DNA of 64,000 nucleotides from Enterococcus termitis (GCF_001730305.1 NZ_MIJY01000046.1:124001-188000); one strand, 5' to 3'; shown: positions 16,806 through 25,910, counted from the first letter of the stretch. Notes: generated by a model from the sequence alone, not told the origin. Numbers and translations: made by a program.

Positions 16806-17912
16806 ATGGAAAAAGAAACAGAAAAAAAATATGCAGCTGCACTGGCAGCCTTTATCAAAGAAAACAAGCCTAAAGGGAATGTTTTTTATGATGATTTAAC
16901 AAACACATTAGCAACACCATTTACATTAAATGCGGATGAAATGGAAAAATTGATCCAAAAAGTTGAAGATGCTGGTATTAGCGTAGTTGACGAAAATGGT
17001 GACCCAAGTGAACATAGTCTGAAAAAAGACGAAAAAGTTGCTGAAAAGGCCCAAATGGAAGATTTATCTGCCCCAACGGGTGTGAAGATCAATGACCCTG
17101 TTCGTATGTATCTAAAAGAAATCGGACGCGTACAGTTACTGACTGCGGCTGAAGAAGTTGAACTTGCATTGAAAATCGAAGAAGGCGACCAAGAAGCTAA
17201 ACAACGTTTGGCAGAAGCAAACTTGCGTTTAGTTGTTTCCATCGCAAAACGTTATGTAGGACGCGGAATGCAATTCCTTGATTTGATTCAAGAAGGAAAC
17301 ATGGGCTTGATGAAAGCTGTTGAAAAATTTGATTACCGTAAAGGATTTAAATTCTCTACTTATGCGACTTGGTGGATCCGTCAAGCAATTACTCGTGCAA
17401 TTGCCGACCAAGCAAGAACGATTCGGATTCCTGTGCATATGGTGGAAACGATCAATAAATTGATTCGTATCCAACGTCAATTGCTGCAAGATTTAGGCCG
17501 AGAACCAACGCCGGAAGAAATCGGTGCAGAAATGGATTTACCAACTGAAAAAGTTCGTGAAATCTTGAAAATCGCACAAGAGCCAGTTTCTTTAGAAACA
17601 CCGATCGGTGAAGAGGACGATTCTCATTTAGGTGACTTTATTGAAGACCAAGATGCAACAAGTCCTGCAGAACATGCAGCGTATGAATTATTGAAAGAAC
17701 AATTAGAAGATGTTTTAGATACCTTGACTGATCGTGAAGAGAATGTATTGCGTTTACGTTTTGGTTTAGATGACGGACGAACACGAACGTTGGAAGAAGT
17801 AGGGAAAGTATTCGGTGTGACACGTGAACGGATTCGTCAAATCGAAGCGAAAGCATTACGTAAGTTACGCCATCCATCCCGCTCTAAACAGCTAAAAGAC
17901 TTTTTAGAATAA
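16806..17912 (+). CDS. rpoD: Principal RNA polymerase sigma factor (sigma-A/RpoD)
   Basis: 368 residues, the usual short Gram-positive form. Region 1.1 is at the N-terminus and region 1.2 starts near [14 protein letters not shown]. Region 2 contains the promoter-melting and -10-binding helix with [16 protein letters not shown] (about 183-198). Region 4.2 near 328-355 carries the -35-binding helix-turn-helix ending [16 protein letters not shown]. It directs transcription of nearly all the promoters listed here. Lies downstream of dnaG, with AAGGGGG before its ATG and a strong terminator after it. Confidence 0.97.
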   Translation: MEKETEKKYAAALAAFIKENKPKGNVFYDDLTNTLATPFTLNADEMEKLIQKVEDAGISVVDENGDPSEHSLKKDEKVAEKAQMEDLSAPTGVKINDPVRMYLKEIGRVQLLTAAEEVELALKIEEGDQEAKQRLAEANLRLVVSIAKRYVGRGMQFLDLIQEGNMGLMKAVEKFDYRKGFKFSTYATWWIRQAITRAIADQARTIRIPVHMVETINKLIRIQRQLLQDLGREPTPEEIGAEMDLPTEKVREILKIAQEPVSLETPIGEEDDSHLGDFIEDQDATSPAEHAAYELLKEQLEDVLDTLTDREENVLRLRFGLDDGRTRTLEEVGKVFGVTRERIRQIEAKALRKLRHPSRSKQLKDFLE

Positions 17913-17955
17913 GCACATTTAGACTCTTATAAAAGTGTATCAATTTAGGTTTAAA

Positions 17956-17998
17956 AGTGAAGCAAAACTAAAAAAAAGTTTTGCTTCACTCTTTTTTT
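17956..17998 (+). terminator. Terminator of dnaG-rpoD
   Basis: AGTGAAGCAAAAC (17956-17968) pairs perfectly with GTTTTGCTTCACT (17978-17990), then a T-run. Confidence 0.92.
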
Positions 17999-18031
17999 AA
18001 TAATCGTAACAAAAAAGTTAGACTGTACATA

Positions 18032-18060
18032 TTGGAAGAAAAGCGATTTTATGGTAGATT
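18032..18060 (+). promoter_or_regulatory. Promoter of the zinc-ribbon membrane protein gene
   Basis: TTGGAA (18032-18037), 17-bp spacer, TAGATT (18055-18060). Confidence 0.5.
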
Positions 18061-18097
18061 AGATTTACTGGAATGAGTAGAATGTGAGGCGGAATGA

Positions 18098-20023
18098 ATG
18101 ACGAAACAATGTCCAAATTGCGGAACCGAGATAGATAATGAAGAAGTAGTATGCTCAAATTGCGGCTATTCTTTTAAAGAGGAAGCAAAAATTGACGAAA
18201 CTTCAGAAAAAAGAGTAGAGACAGAAGATGAAGAAAGTACTTCAAATTTTATAAATAAAGAACAAAATGAAAATATTGAATGGTCAGAATTAAAAGATAT
18301 GAGCATTGGTCACGTGATGACGATGTTTAATGAACAGCAGGAAGAATCCACAGTGAGTGAAGAAGGCCAGCAAGCTCCTGAAACAACAACTGACAGCAAG
18401 GAAAAAGGAATTGAAGAGACGGGTGCCTTGAGTCAATACATCAATGAGCATAAAAATGAACAAAATTCTGTTGATGAAAAGTCAACAGAATCAAAAGAAT
18501 CGAGCGAACAACAGTCAGAACAAGCATTGTCCAGCACAGCAGCTGATTCTGATTCTTTAGAAAAAACGAGTGAACCAAGCGTTGAACTAAATAGTAAAGG
18601 ACAAGATGAAGTGAAATCTAACGACATAGATAACAATAAGGCTGAGCAAGCTAAACAAAACATGCCTAAAGAAGAAATCACTAAATTCACCAAACCGGAA
18701 GAGCAACCAAAAGAAGAAAAGACAATAGGTCCCAAACCTTTGCCAACGGATACTACAAAGATTCCCTCTAAAAGCAAAAAGCCGGAAGAAATCGAGATGG
18801 ATGCTGCACCGATTTTCTTTAAAGAGGGAGGCGATGAAGCACCTGCTAAAAATCAGTTTGAAAAACCAGCAGCTTCACCTAGTACAAATGAGTCAATTTC
18901 CGAGCCGACAAACAATCAAAAAAATAAAAATTATAAAAAAATGTCTATCATTTTAGCAGCAGTTGTTGTACTAGCAGGCGGCTCTTGGTTTGCCTATAAT
19001 CAGACACAGAAAAAAACGTCTGGTACAACACAAGTTTCTGGACAACAGGAAAAACTGGCTGCTCAAACAGAAAAAGAGTTGAACAGTTATTTTACGGATG
19101 ACAAACAAGTTTTTATCAAACCTGAAATGGTCAACGTCAGTCTAAAAACAATCAAAGAAAATTTAGATACGTTAAAAGAGGATAGCGACTATAAAAAATT
19201 AGACACATTATATGAGAAAGTAGCAACTAAGCAAACAGCGATTACGCAGGTCAATGAACTATTTTCAGAACCGATTATTTCTGGAAACAAACTCAATGAT
19301 GCGGCGATCAAAGCTGACAAAAAAGTAGAAGTCACCAAAAGAGCTGAAAAGGACGACTTTGACAAGCTGATCAATCAGGGAATCGATCAAGCGATGACAC
19401 AATATGATCAATTACAAAAGGCCAAAGTTGCCGTAGAAGTGATTTATAAAGACAATCAATTAACTGAAGCGTTGTCTAGAGAAACATATAATGCAGCCAA
19501 AACCGAAGTCGACAAAGTCAAAAGTGAATCTTTACGTAAGCCTTTAACAGAATCATTAACAAAGGCAGATCAAGCGTTAACTGATGCAGAAGCAGCGAAT
19601 GCCGCACAACAACAAGCGATCAATGATCAGCAAGCAAACCAAACGGCAACCGGTACGACTGGTTACGATAATCAAGGGAATGTAGGACAGACAACAACTG
19701 GGGTACAGCCAGATGCAAGTACTTTTTCACCTGCTAATGCTGACGGTGTCTATACTGATCCAGTTTATTCAGCGAATCCAAGTGATTTAAGTGACATGAG
19801 TAATCCTGCATGGAGCTGGGCGCCTGGCGTACAAGATAAGGTTATTGCAACTTGTATTGAGCGTGGCTACATTACTGCTGGCAATTACTCTTTACAGCCA
19901 GCAAGAATCATTAATGGTGAAGGTTATTATAATCTTTATGGCGGAGACGGACAATATTTGGTTACGATCAATGCTAAAACTGGTTGGTTCAAGGGGAATG
20001 CTTCAAGAAACGCTGGAAGATAA
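18098..20023 (+). CDS. Zinc-ribbon membrane protein with C-terminal DUF4767-like domain
   Basis: 641 residues in four parts. A zinc ribbon opens the protein (CPNCG...CSNCG, residues 5-22). A long acidic, Ser/Glu/Lys-rich disordered stretch reaches about 280. One membrane helix follows (about 282-302), and then an extracytoplasmic region with a helical coiled-coil-like section (about 320-490). The C-terminus (about 565-641, containing WSWAPGVQDKV and ARIINGEGYYNLYG) resembles DUF4767 domains of lactic acid bacterial surface proteins. The N-terminus should be cytosolic. The architecture recalls TcaA/YvbJ-type envelope-stress proteins, but function is unknown. Confidence 0.75.
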   Translation: MTKQCPNCGTEIDNEEVVCSNCGYSFKEEAKIDETSEKRVETEDEESTSNFINKEQNENIEWSELKDMSIGHVMTMFNEQQEESTVSEEGQQAPETTTDSKEKGIEETGALSQYINEHKNEQNSVDEKSTESKESSEQQSEQALSSTAADSDSLEKTSEPSVELNSKGQDEVKSNDIDNNKAEQAKQNMPKEEITKFTKPEEQPKEEKTIGPKPLPTDTTKIPSKSKKPEEIEMDAAPIFFKEGGDEAPAKNQFEKPAASPSTNESISEPTNNQKNKNYKKMSIILAAVVVLAGGSWFAYNQTQKKTSGTTQVSGQQEKLAAQTEKELNSYFTDDKQVFIKPEMVNVSLKTIKENLDTLKEDSDYKKLDTLYEKVATKQTAITQVNELFSEPIISGNKLNDAAIKADKKVEVTKRAEKDDFDKLINQGIDQAMTQYDQLQKAKVAVEVIYKDNQLTEALSRETYNAAKTEVDKVKSESLRKPLTESLTKADQALTDAEAANAAQQQAINDQQANQTATGTTGYDNQGNVGQTTTGVQPDASTFSPANADGVYTDPVYSANPSDLSDMSNPAWSWAPGVQDKVIATCIERGYITAGNYSLQPARIINGEGYYNLYGGDGQYLVTINAKTGWFKGNASRNAGR

Positions 20024-20050
20024 GAAATGCTTCTAAAAATGAAAGCAAAT

Positions 20051-20084
20051 GAGACAAAGGTCTTTGCACTTTTGTCTCGTTTTC
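20051..20084 (+). terminator. Terminator of the zinc-ribbon protein gene
   Basis: GAGACAAA (20051-20058) pairs with TTTGTCTC (20071-20078), then a short T-run. Confidence 0.65.
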
Positions 20085-20234
20085 CTTCTAGTTTGAGAGC
20101 AAAAGAATCATAAAAGGTTGTTACAAGAAGGGGTTAAGTTTACGTTTTGCTAGAGAGTCTGTGCGTAGAATTAGTTTGGTTGTTATTGATTATAAAAAAG
20201 ATTGATAATGATCGAATCGCAAGGGAGAAAGAGT

Positions 20235-20939
20235 ATGGAGAAAGAATACACAACGTTCAAAGAAGGAGTCAGGGCGTGTATACCAACGATTTTGGGTTAT
20301 TTAGGCATCGGGATTGCCGCTGGAGTTGTTGGCAAAAATGTTGGGTTATCAATACTTGAGATTGCTTTGATGTCCATTTTAGTATATGCTGGCGGTGCTC
20401 AGTTTATCATTTGTGGAATGCTTGCCATTCATTCACCAGTTTCAGCCATTATTTTTACCACTTTTTTAGTGAATTTGCGCCATTTTCTGATGAGCATGTC
20501 TGTTGCGCCATACTTTAAGCAGGAACCTTTAATTACAAGTATTGGTATTGGCACGCTTTTAACAGATGAGTCCTATGGTGTATTGATGTCAGCATTGACT
20601 AATGGGCAACGAGTCTCATCTGCTTGGACACACGGATTGAACATTACCGCTTATTTGGCTTGGATCCTTTCAACGATTATTGGCGGTTTATTAGGCACCT
20701 GGATTCCTGATCCATATTTGCTCGGATTAGACTTTGCCTTAGTTGCGATGTTTGCAGGGCTATTTATTTTACAGCTCGATGATCCAATCAAAAAACATAC
20801 AAAAGAAACGTTGATCGTTCTTGGGACAGTTTGCCTGTCACTGTATTTTTTCATGGGCTTTTTTTCGCCAGAGCTTTCAGTGTTATTTTCAACTTTATTA
20901 GGTTGTACCGTTGGGGTGGTGAATTATCGTGATGAATAA
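20235..20939 (+). CDS. azlC: AzlC-family branched-chain amino acid exporter, large subunit
   Basis: 234 residues, integral membrane. The N-terminal signature runs FKEGVRACIPTILGYLGIGIAA and continues through GGAQFIICGML and TTFLVNLRHFLMSMS, typical of AzlC. With AzlD it forms a two-subunit exporter of branched-chain amino acids or analogues such as azaleucine. ATG 20235 has GGGAG 7 nt upstream, so the in-frame 20202 start is rejected. The 3' end overlaps azlD. No convincing promoter found in the 150 bp upstream. Confidence 0.88.
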   Translation: MEKEYTTFKEGVRACIPTILGYLGIGIAAGVVGKNVGLSILEIALMSILVYAGGAQFIICGMLAIHSPVSAIIFTTFLVNLRHFLMSMSVAPYFKQEPLITSIGIGTLLTDESYGVLMSALTNGQRVSSAWTHGLNITAYLAWILSTIIGGLLGTWIPDPYLLGLDFALVAMFAGLFILQLDDPIKKHTKETLIVLGTVCLSLYFFMGFFSPELSVLFSTLLGCTVGVVNYRDE

Positions 20940-21255
20940 TTATGTGTTGCTGACCATTCTAGGTTGTTCTTTAGTCACGTGGATTCCTCGAATCATTCCC
21001 TTTCTTATTTCCAAACGGGTCGATTTTCCGAAATGGTTTTTACGATTTTTATCGTTTATTCCTATATGTATCTTGACGGCGCTTTTATTTCAGAGTATTT
21101 TAGAAGCTCAAACATCAGGATTTCCAAAATTAAAACTATTAGAGGCAATCAGCTGTATTCCGACCTTACTTGTAGCGATTCGCACCAAAGATTTGATGAA
21201 AACAGTCGTGGTCGGTATCGTTACGATTGCTGTATTACGCATTTTTTTAGGCTAA
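20932..21255 (+). CDS. azlD: AzlD-family branched-chain amino acid exporter, small subunit
   Basis: 107 residues with three to four membrane helices (TILGCSLVTWIPRIIPFLIS, then FLSFIPICILTALLF). AzlD partners AzlC. Its start overlaps the azlC stop by 8 bp, so the two are translationally coupled; GTG 20929 is an alternative start. cvfB begins 18 bp downstream, so the three genes may share a transcript. Confidence 0.85.
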   Translation: MNNYVLLTILGCSLVTWIPRIIPFLISKRVDFPKWFLRFLSFIPICILTALLFQSILEAQTSGFPKLKLLEAISCIPTLLVAIRTKDLMKTVVVGIVTIAVLRIFLG

Positions 21256-21273
21256 AGCCAGAAGGAGAAAAAT

Positions 21274-22155
21274 ATGAATGAATTATTAGCGAACGTGTTT
21301 ACCGCATTAGTGATCGATGAGAATGACGGATATTACTTTTTACAAAAAAATGGGATAACTTTTCGTTTGGCGAAAGAAGAAGGTCACCATGAAATCGGAG
21401 AAGCTGTTGAAGGATTCGGTTATTTAAATCAAAAGCAAGAGCCTGAAATGACAACGATTATTCCTGCTGCTCGAATCGGTCAATTTGCTTTTGGAACTGT
21501 TACGGGCACCAGAAGAGATCTAGGGGCGTTTGTGGACATCGGCTTGAAGGATAAGGATGTTGTCGTCTCTTTGGATGAGCTGCCTGTTATGCGCGAATTA
21601 TGGCCTAAAAAAGAGGATCAGTTGATGGTTGCATTAAAAGTTGATGCTAAAGATCGTATTTGGGGTGAACTGGCGGATGAAAAACTTTTCAAAGCAATGG
21701 CTAAACCAGCAACAGAAGAGATAAAAAATAAAAATATTACAGGAACTGTTTATCGCTTAAAAATGGCTGGGACCTTTGTTTTGACAGATGATTTTTATAT
21801 TGGCTTTATTCACCCTTCAGAACGCTATCAAGAACCTCGTTTAGGTGAAAAAATTAATGGCCGTGTGATCGGTGTGCGACCGGACGGTGTTTTAAACTTG
21901 TCATTAAAACCTCGTGGGTATGAAGTGATCAGTGATGATGCTGCAATGATTTTGACCTTCTTAGAACGAGAGTCAGAGCACAAAATTCCTTTTACAGATA
22001 AATCAGATCCAGAAACAATCAAGCAAACATTTGGCATCAGTAAAGCTCAATTTAAACGGGCAATCGGCAATTTATTAAAGCAAGGTAAAATCAAGCAGGA
22101 AGCCGGCTACACTTTTTTACTTCCAGCTAAAGAGGAAACAGATTTAGAAAAATAA
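21274..22155 (+). CDS. cvfB: CvfB-like S1-domain RNA-binding protein
   Basis: 293 residues. S1-type OB-fold modules are visible in the N-terminal half (VTGTRRDLGAFVDIGL) and the middle (VIGVRPDGVLNLSLKPRG). The C-terminus (about 245-290) is a winged helix. In staphylococci CvfB influences virulence gene expression by binding RNA. Cytosolic. The start follows AGAAGGAG. It lies behind azlCD and ahead of fur without a clear terminator between. Confidence 0.85.
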   Translation: MNELLANVFTALVIDENDGYYFLQKNGITFRLAKEEGHHEIGEAVEGFGYLNQKQEPEMTTIIPAARIGQFAFGTVTGTRRDLGAFVDIGLKDKDVVVSLDELPVMRELWPKKEDQLMVALKVDAKDRIWGELADEKLFKAMAKPATEEIKNKNITGTVYRLKMAGTFVLTDDFYIGFIHPSERYQEPRLGEKINGRVIGVRPDGVLNLSLKPRGYEVISDDAAMILTFLERESEHKIPFTDKSDPETIKQTFGISKAQFKRAIGNLLKQGKIKQEAGYTFLLPAKEETDLEK

Positions 22156-22163
22156 ATCTTTTT

Positions 22164-22182
22164 TGATTCTAATTGAGAATCA
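22164..22182. promoter_or_regulatory. Fur-box-like dyad upstream of fur
   Basis: TGATTCT (22164-22170) and AGAATCA (22176-22182) are perfect inverted arms around AATTG. This resembles Fur-family operators, though the spacing differs from the 7-1-7 consensus. Confidence 0.4.
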
Positions 22183-22205
22183 CTTGCAAATATTTCGGAG
22201 TTATT

Positions 22206-22262
22206 TTATACTAATTATAATTTAAAACTAGAGAATATTGAGCTAGTTTATAATTATTCTAA
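22206..22262. promoter_or_regulatory. Two Per-box-like operators upstream of fur
   Basis: TTATACTAATTATAA (22206-22220) and TTATAATTATTCTAA (22248-22262) each match the PerR consensus TTATAATNATTATAA except at one position. They flank the region where the fur promoter must lie. PerR control of fur is known in Bacillus subtilis, so PerR is the likely ligand. Confidence 0.5.
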
Positions 22263-22278
22263 ATAAGGGGCTGCGAGT

Positions 22279-22746
22279 ATGGATTCAACTGCTGCTTTAA
22301 AGAAAACAAAACAACAATTACATGAATCTGGTTTTAAACTGACGCCTCAACGAGAAGCAACAGTTTTGGTTTTACTGGAAAATGAAAAAGATCATTTATC
22401 AGCAGAAGAGATCTATTTTTTAGTTAAACAAAAAAGCCCGGAAATTGGATTAGCAACTGTTTATCGTACACTAGAAATTTTAACTGACTTAAAAGTCGTC
22501 GACAAAGTAAGTTTTAATGATGGATTAGCTCGTTATGACTTACGAAAAGAAGGGGCAAAACATTTTCATCATCATCTATTGTGCTTGGAATGTGGGAACA
22601 TTGAAGAAGTAGAAGAAGATCTTTTAGGTGAAGTGGAACAGGTGATTGAACAGCGCTATCATTTTATGGTGAAAGATCACCGATTGACGTTTCACGGCAT
22701 TTGCGAAAACTGCCAACAAACGAAGAAAAACCAATCAAAAAACTAG
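22279..22746 (+). CDS. fur: Ferric uptake regulator Fur
   Basis: 155 residues, the usual Fur length. The N-terminal winged helix (LTPQREATVLVLLENE, then IGLATVYRTLEIL) binds DNA. The metal sites include HFHHH (95-99), the CLEC pair (Cys102 and Cys105) and the ENC pair (Cys142 and Cys145). Close similarity to Bacillus Fur, rather than PerR or Zur, comes from KSPEIGLATVYRTLE and VKDHRLTFHGIC. It represses iron-uptake genes when iron is sufficient. Per- and Fur-like boxes lie upstream, and a terminator follows. Confidence 0.92.
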   Translation: MDSTAALKKTKQQLHESGFKLTPQREATVLVLLENEKDHLSAEEIYFLVKQKSPEIGLATVYRTLEILTDLKVVDKVSFNDGLARYDLRKEGAKHFHHHLLCLECGNIEEVEEDLLGEVEQVIEQRYHFMVKDHRLTFHGICENCQQTKKNQSKN

Positions 22747-22750
22747 AGAA

Positions 22751-22801
22751 AAAGACAGAACGAATGTTATTTTTAGGAATGCATTTGTTTTGTCTTTTTT
22801 T
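22751..22801 (+). terminator. Terminator of fur
   Basis: AAAGACAGAACGAATG (22751-22766) pairs imperfectly with CATTTGTTTTGTCTTT (22782-22797), then a T-run. Confidence 0.8.
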
Positions 22802-22818
22802 ATTTATTAAAAAAATGA

Positions 22819-22847
22819 TTGACAATACCCACATAATCTCATACAAT
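22819..22847 (+). promoter_or_regulatory. Promoter of the T-box/DAHP synthase transcript
   Basis: Perfect TTGACA (22819-22824), 17-bp spacer, TACAAT (22842-22847). Transcription would start just before the T-box leader. Confidence 0.85.
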
Positions 22848-22859
22848 AGCTTCAATAAA

Positions 22860-23138
22860 CAATAAAAGTATCGATAAGAACTAGTAAGACACACTAGGTG
22901 TACAGAAAGTTGCCGGTTGTTGAGAGGCGCACAAACCTGATGTATCTGAATTCCTCTTTGAACTTCACACCGAATGAAGTAGGCTGTGACGGTTATTGCG
23001 CACCCGTTATTGTGCCAGGGTATAGTTAAGATTGTACCTATTAAGGCAATGAGTGTGAACTGATTGTAAACAAAGGTGGTAACACGAGTTTTTGAGTCTC
23101 GTCCTTTTCAGAAATGAAAAGGCGGGGCTTTTTTTATT
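22860..23138 (+). promoter_or_regulatory. T-box riboswitch leader of DAHP synthase
   Basis: The conserved T-box AGGTGGTAACACG is at 23074-23085. A terminator follows, with a CCTTTTC/GAAAAGG core extended by wobble pairs (about 23095-23128) and a T-run. Stem I is visible from GGTGT (22897-22901) pairing with ACACC (22967-22971) and GAGAGG (22922-22927) with CCTCTT. The loop on the 3' side contains TTC (22964-22966) followed by A, suggesting a phenylalanine specifier. Uncharged tRNA would bind and allow read-through into the gene. Confidence 0.9.
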
Positions 23139-23174
23139 GTTTGGGTAGTAGAAAAATGAAGGGGGAGTCATCCT

Positions 23175-24203
23175 ATGAGTTTTAAAGCATTGAGTCAGCC
23201 GATCGATTTTGCACAAGTAAAATCATTATCGAAATTAACAACGCAGCAAGCAGAAAAGAAAGCCATTCGGGATCAGGAGTTAAAAAATATTATTGAAGGA
23301 AAAAGTCAAAAAATATTATTATTGATTGGTCCTTGTTCCGCTCATGATGAAGACGCAGTGATGGAATATGTCACACGTTTAGCAAAATTACAAGAACGAG
23401 TGCAAGACAAGGTATTTATGGTTCCGCGAGTTTATACCAATAAACCTAGAACCAATGGAGATGGGTATAAAGGGCTTCTTCACCAACAAAATCCTGAAGG
23501 TGAAAGCAACTTGATTCAAGGGATCGCCGCAGTTCGTAGTCTGCACAACCGAGTAATCAGCGAAACTAGCTTAACTACAGCAGATGAAATGCTATATCCT
23601 GAGAATTTAGAGTTTGTCGAGGATCTAGTTAGCTATATTGCAGTGGGGGCGCGTTCAGTTGAGGATCAGCAACATCGGTTCGTTGCCAGCGGGATCGATC
23701 AGCCGACGGGTATGAAAAATCCAACGAGTGGTAATTTAAAAGTGTTATTCAATTCTTTATATGCTGCACAGCAAAAACAAGAATTCATCTTTAACGGAAT
23801 GGAAGTAGAATCAAGTGCTAATCCATTAGCTCACGTTGTTTTACGCGGCGGATTAAATGAGTATGGTGAAAACTTGCCTAATTATCATTACGAGGATTTG
23901 TTAAAGGTTGTTGAGCACTATAAATCAGGTCAATACAAAAATCCATTCATCGTGATTGACACGAATCACGATAACTCTGGCAAGCAATATAAAGAGCAAG
24001 TCAGAATTGTGAAAGAAACCTTAATCAATCGCTCGTGGAATGATGATATGAAGCAATGGGTACGTGGTTTCATGATCGAAAGCTTTCTCGAAAATGGGCG
24101 TCAAGAAGCCAATGGTAAAGTGTTTGGTCAATCGATTACTGATCCGTGCTTAGGTTGGGCTGAAACAGAGCGTTTAGTCGAATATATTGCAGAAAATAGT
24201 TAA
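23175..24203 (+). CDS. 3-deoxy-7-phosphoheptulonate (DAHP) synthase, type I
   Basis: 342 residues. It condenses phosphoenolpyruvate with erythrose-4-phosphate, the first step of aromatic amino acid synthesis. Signatures are LLIGPCSAHDE, the PRVYTNKPRTNGDGYKGL loop, ARSVEDQQHR and the metal-site IDTNHDNS. It is the AroF/G/H-like subclass without a fused chorismate mutase. The start follows AGGGGGAG. It is a single gene under the T-box leader, so expression should answer to starvation for one aromatic amino acid. A copy of the dispersed two-hairpin repeat follows and may act as terminator. Confidence 0.93.
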   Translation: MSFKALSQPIDFAQVKSLSKLTTQQAEKKAIRDQELKNIIEGKSQKILLLIGPCSAHDEDAVMEYVTRLAKLQERVQDKVFMVPRVYTNKPRTNGDGYKGLLHQQNPEGESNLIQGIAAVRSLHNRVISETSLTTADEMLYPENLEFVEDLVSYIAVGARSVEDQQHRFVASGIDQPTGMKNPTSGNLKVLFNSLYAAQQKQEFIFNGMEVESSANPLAHVVLRGGLNEYGENLPNYHYEDLLKVVEHYKSGQYKNPFIVIDTNHDNSGKQYKEQVRIVKETLINRSWNDDMKQWVRGFMIESFLENGRQEANGKVFGQSITDPCLGWAETERLVEYIAENS

Positions 24204-24214
24204 TTAAATGAACA

Positions 24215-24390
24215 GAGAGCGGGACAAAACTGAAAATCCGTTTTGTTTCGCTCTCTAAACCCAAATAAACGGCGAGAAAAAAGCAGCTCCTTCGGAAATA
24301 AGCCGAAATTCACAAAAATTTGAAGAGCAATTTTCGTGAATTACTTCTTATTTCTTGGAGCTAAACGCTTTTGTCTCAGCCTCCTTTTTT
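24215..24390. repeat. Dispersed two-hairpin repeat, copy A
   Basis: Hairpin 1 pairs 24215-24230 with 24240-24255. The conserved centre AAATAAACGGCGAG is at 24263-24276. The second stem (AAGCAGCTCC with GGAGCTAAACGCTT) encloses an extra nested hairpin (24295-24354), making this the longest copy. It ends in a T-run and separates the convergent DAHP synthase and gap genes. Confidence 0.75.
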
Positions 24391-24407
24391 TATTGAAATG
24401 TTCTTCT

Positions 24408-25418
24408 TTATTGGTTTGCGAATTTTTCTAATAGACGAATCATTTGACAAGTGAAACCATATTCATTGTCATACCAAGCGACTGTTTTGACTAACTGGAA
24501 TTCTCCAGCTGAAGTTACTTCGGTTTGAGTAGGGTCAAAGATCGAGCCTTCGGTTGTACCTATCACGTCACCAGAAACAATTTCACGATCATCATAACCA
24601 AATGATGGGTTATCAACTGTATGTTTTTTGATCGCTTCATTTACTTGATCAGCGGTTACCTTTGTTTTTAATATTGATACTAATTCTGTTAATGATCCAT
24701 CTACTACTGGGACACGTTGGGCATGACCTTGTAATTTTCCATTTAATTCTGGAATAACTAAACCGATTGCTTTAGCAGCTCCAGTTGAGTGGGGAATCGT
24801 ATTATCTGCTGCTGAACGCGCCGCACGTAAATTGCCGCCTTTAACAGGTCCATCTAACAACATTTGCGTAGAGGTATAGGCGTGAACAGTTGTCATAGTT
24901 CCGACTTCGATACCAAATTCATTATTTAAGAAATAAGCCATTGGAGCTAAACAGTTCGTTGTACAAGAGCCTGCTGAAATGATTTTATCATCAGGAGTCA
25001 AGGTGTCATCATTTACGTTATATACGATCGTTTTCATATCTCCGGCAGGAGCAGAAATCACGACACGTTTTACACCTGCATCTAAATGAGCTTGTGCTTT
25101 ATCTTTAGAAGTGTAAAATCCAGTACATTCCAATACAATATCTACACCATTTTCTTCTACCCATTTTAATTTACTGGCATCAGCTTCTGCATAAACTTTT
25201 GTTTCTTGACCATCAACGACGATTGAATCATCTGTCGCAGTTACAGTTCCTGGATACGTTCCGTGTGTAGAATCGAACTGCAATAATTGTGCTAACATTG
25301 TCGGACTAGTCAAATCATTAATCGCTACTACCTCAATATCATCAGAAACTTCTTTGATACGACGAAATGCGAGACGTCCGATACGACCAAAACCATTAAT
25401 ACCTACTTTTACTGTCAT
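24408..25418 (-). CDS. gap: Glyceraldehyde-3-phosphate dehydrogenase
   Basis: 336 residues, normal length. The NAD-binding N-terminus is [18 protein letters not shown], with Asp35 in AINDLT favouring NAD. The catalytic Cys152 lies in SCTTNC (151-156) with His179 in TTVHAY. It oxidises and phosphorylates glyceraldehyde-3-phosphate in glycolysis. It stands alone: no pgk, tpi or cggR nearby, so the genome may hold a second gap in the main glycolytic operon. The start follows GGAGG. The 5' leader on the minus strand carries a hairpin (25516-25522 with 25547-25553). Confidence 0.95.
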   Translation of the reverse strand: MTVKVGINGFGRIGRLAFRRIKEVSDDIEVVAINDLTSPTMLAQLLQFDSTHGTYPGTVTATDDSIVVDGQETKVYAEADASKLKWVEENGVDIVLECTGFYTSKDKAQAHLDAGVKRVVISAPAGDMKTIVYNVNDDTLTPDDKIISAGSCTTNCLAPMAYFLNNEFGIEVGTMTTVHAYTSTQMLLDGPVKGGNLRAARSAADNTIPHSTGAAKAIGLVIPELNGKLQGHAQRVPVVDGSLTELVSILKTKVTADQVNEAIKKHTVDNPSFGYDDREIVSGDVIGTTEGSIFDPTQTEVTSAGEFQLVKTVAWYDNEYGFTCQMIRLLEKFANQ

Positions 25419-25740
25419 GCTAAATTTCCTCCTTTGATAATTAAGGCTAGGGACTACTCAAAATTTTTTAATAGCCACTTACCGTTTATACAAAACCTAC
25501 GACTTAATGAAATCAATTGCTGCACGTATTCGTTCAAAAGACGTATCAGCAATAGACAGGATCGAACCTTTTTATAAATAAAAGATTCTCAACGCTATAC
25601 TTGTAGCATGAACGCCTTTTCGATTTTTGTCAAAAATATTGTTTTTCATTTTATTTATTTTAATGATGTGAAAATAGTGAAAGCAAGTATCTCCATGTCT
25701 TCAACAATCGTTAATTTCCGCTCATATTGACGAATTTGGC

Positions 25741-25769
25741 TAGACAAATCCAGCATTAACCTTTACAAT
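25741..25769 (+). promoter_or_regulatory. Promoter of obg
   Basis: TAGACA (25741-25746), 17-bp spacer, TACAAT (25764-25769). Confidence 0.6.
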
Positions 25770-25804
25770 AAGAAAGGCTTTCAAACAGCATTTGCTCTTG
25801 AAAA

Positions 25805-25910
25805 GAGTAGCAAAACTTAATAAGTGTTTTGTGATGACTAGTTAAATCCAAATAAATGGTGAGATAGAAGAAGCTGTTTTCAACGCAACTGATTTTGTCT
25901 CAACTTCTTT
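25805..25910. repeat. Dispersed two-hairpin repeat, copy B
   Basis: A degenerate first hairpin (around CAAAAC/GTTTTG, 25811-25831), the conserved centre AATCCAAATAAATGGTGAG (25845-25863), then GATAGAAGAAGC and a closing TTTTGTCTCAACTTC. It lies inside the predicted obg 5' untranslated region. Confidence 0.6.

Noticed and set aside
22279-22746. Reading the Fur-family gene as PerR because of the Per-like boxes
   Set aside because: Protein motifs (KSPEIGLATVYRTLE, VKDHRLTFHGIC) match Fur, not PerR. Per boxes before fur fit PerR controlling fur.
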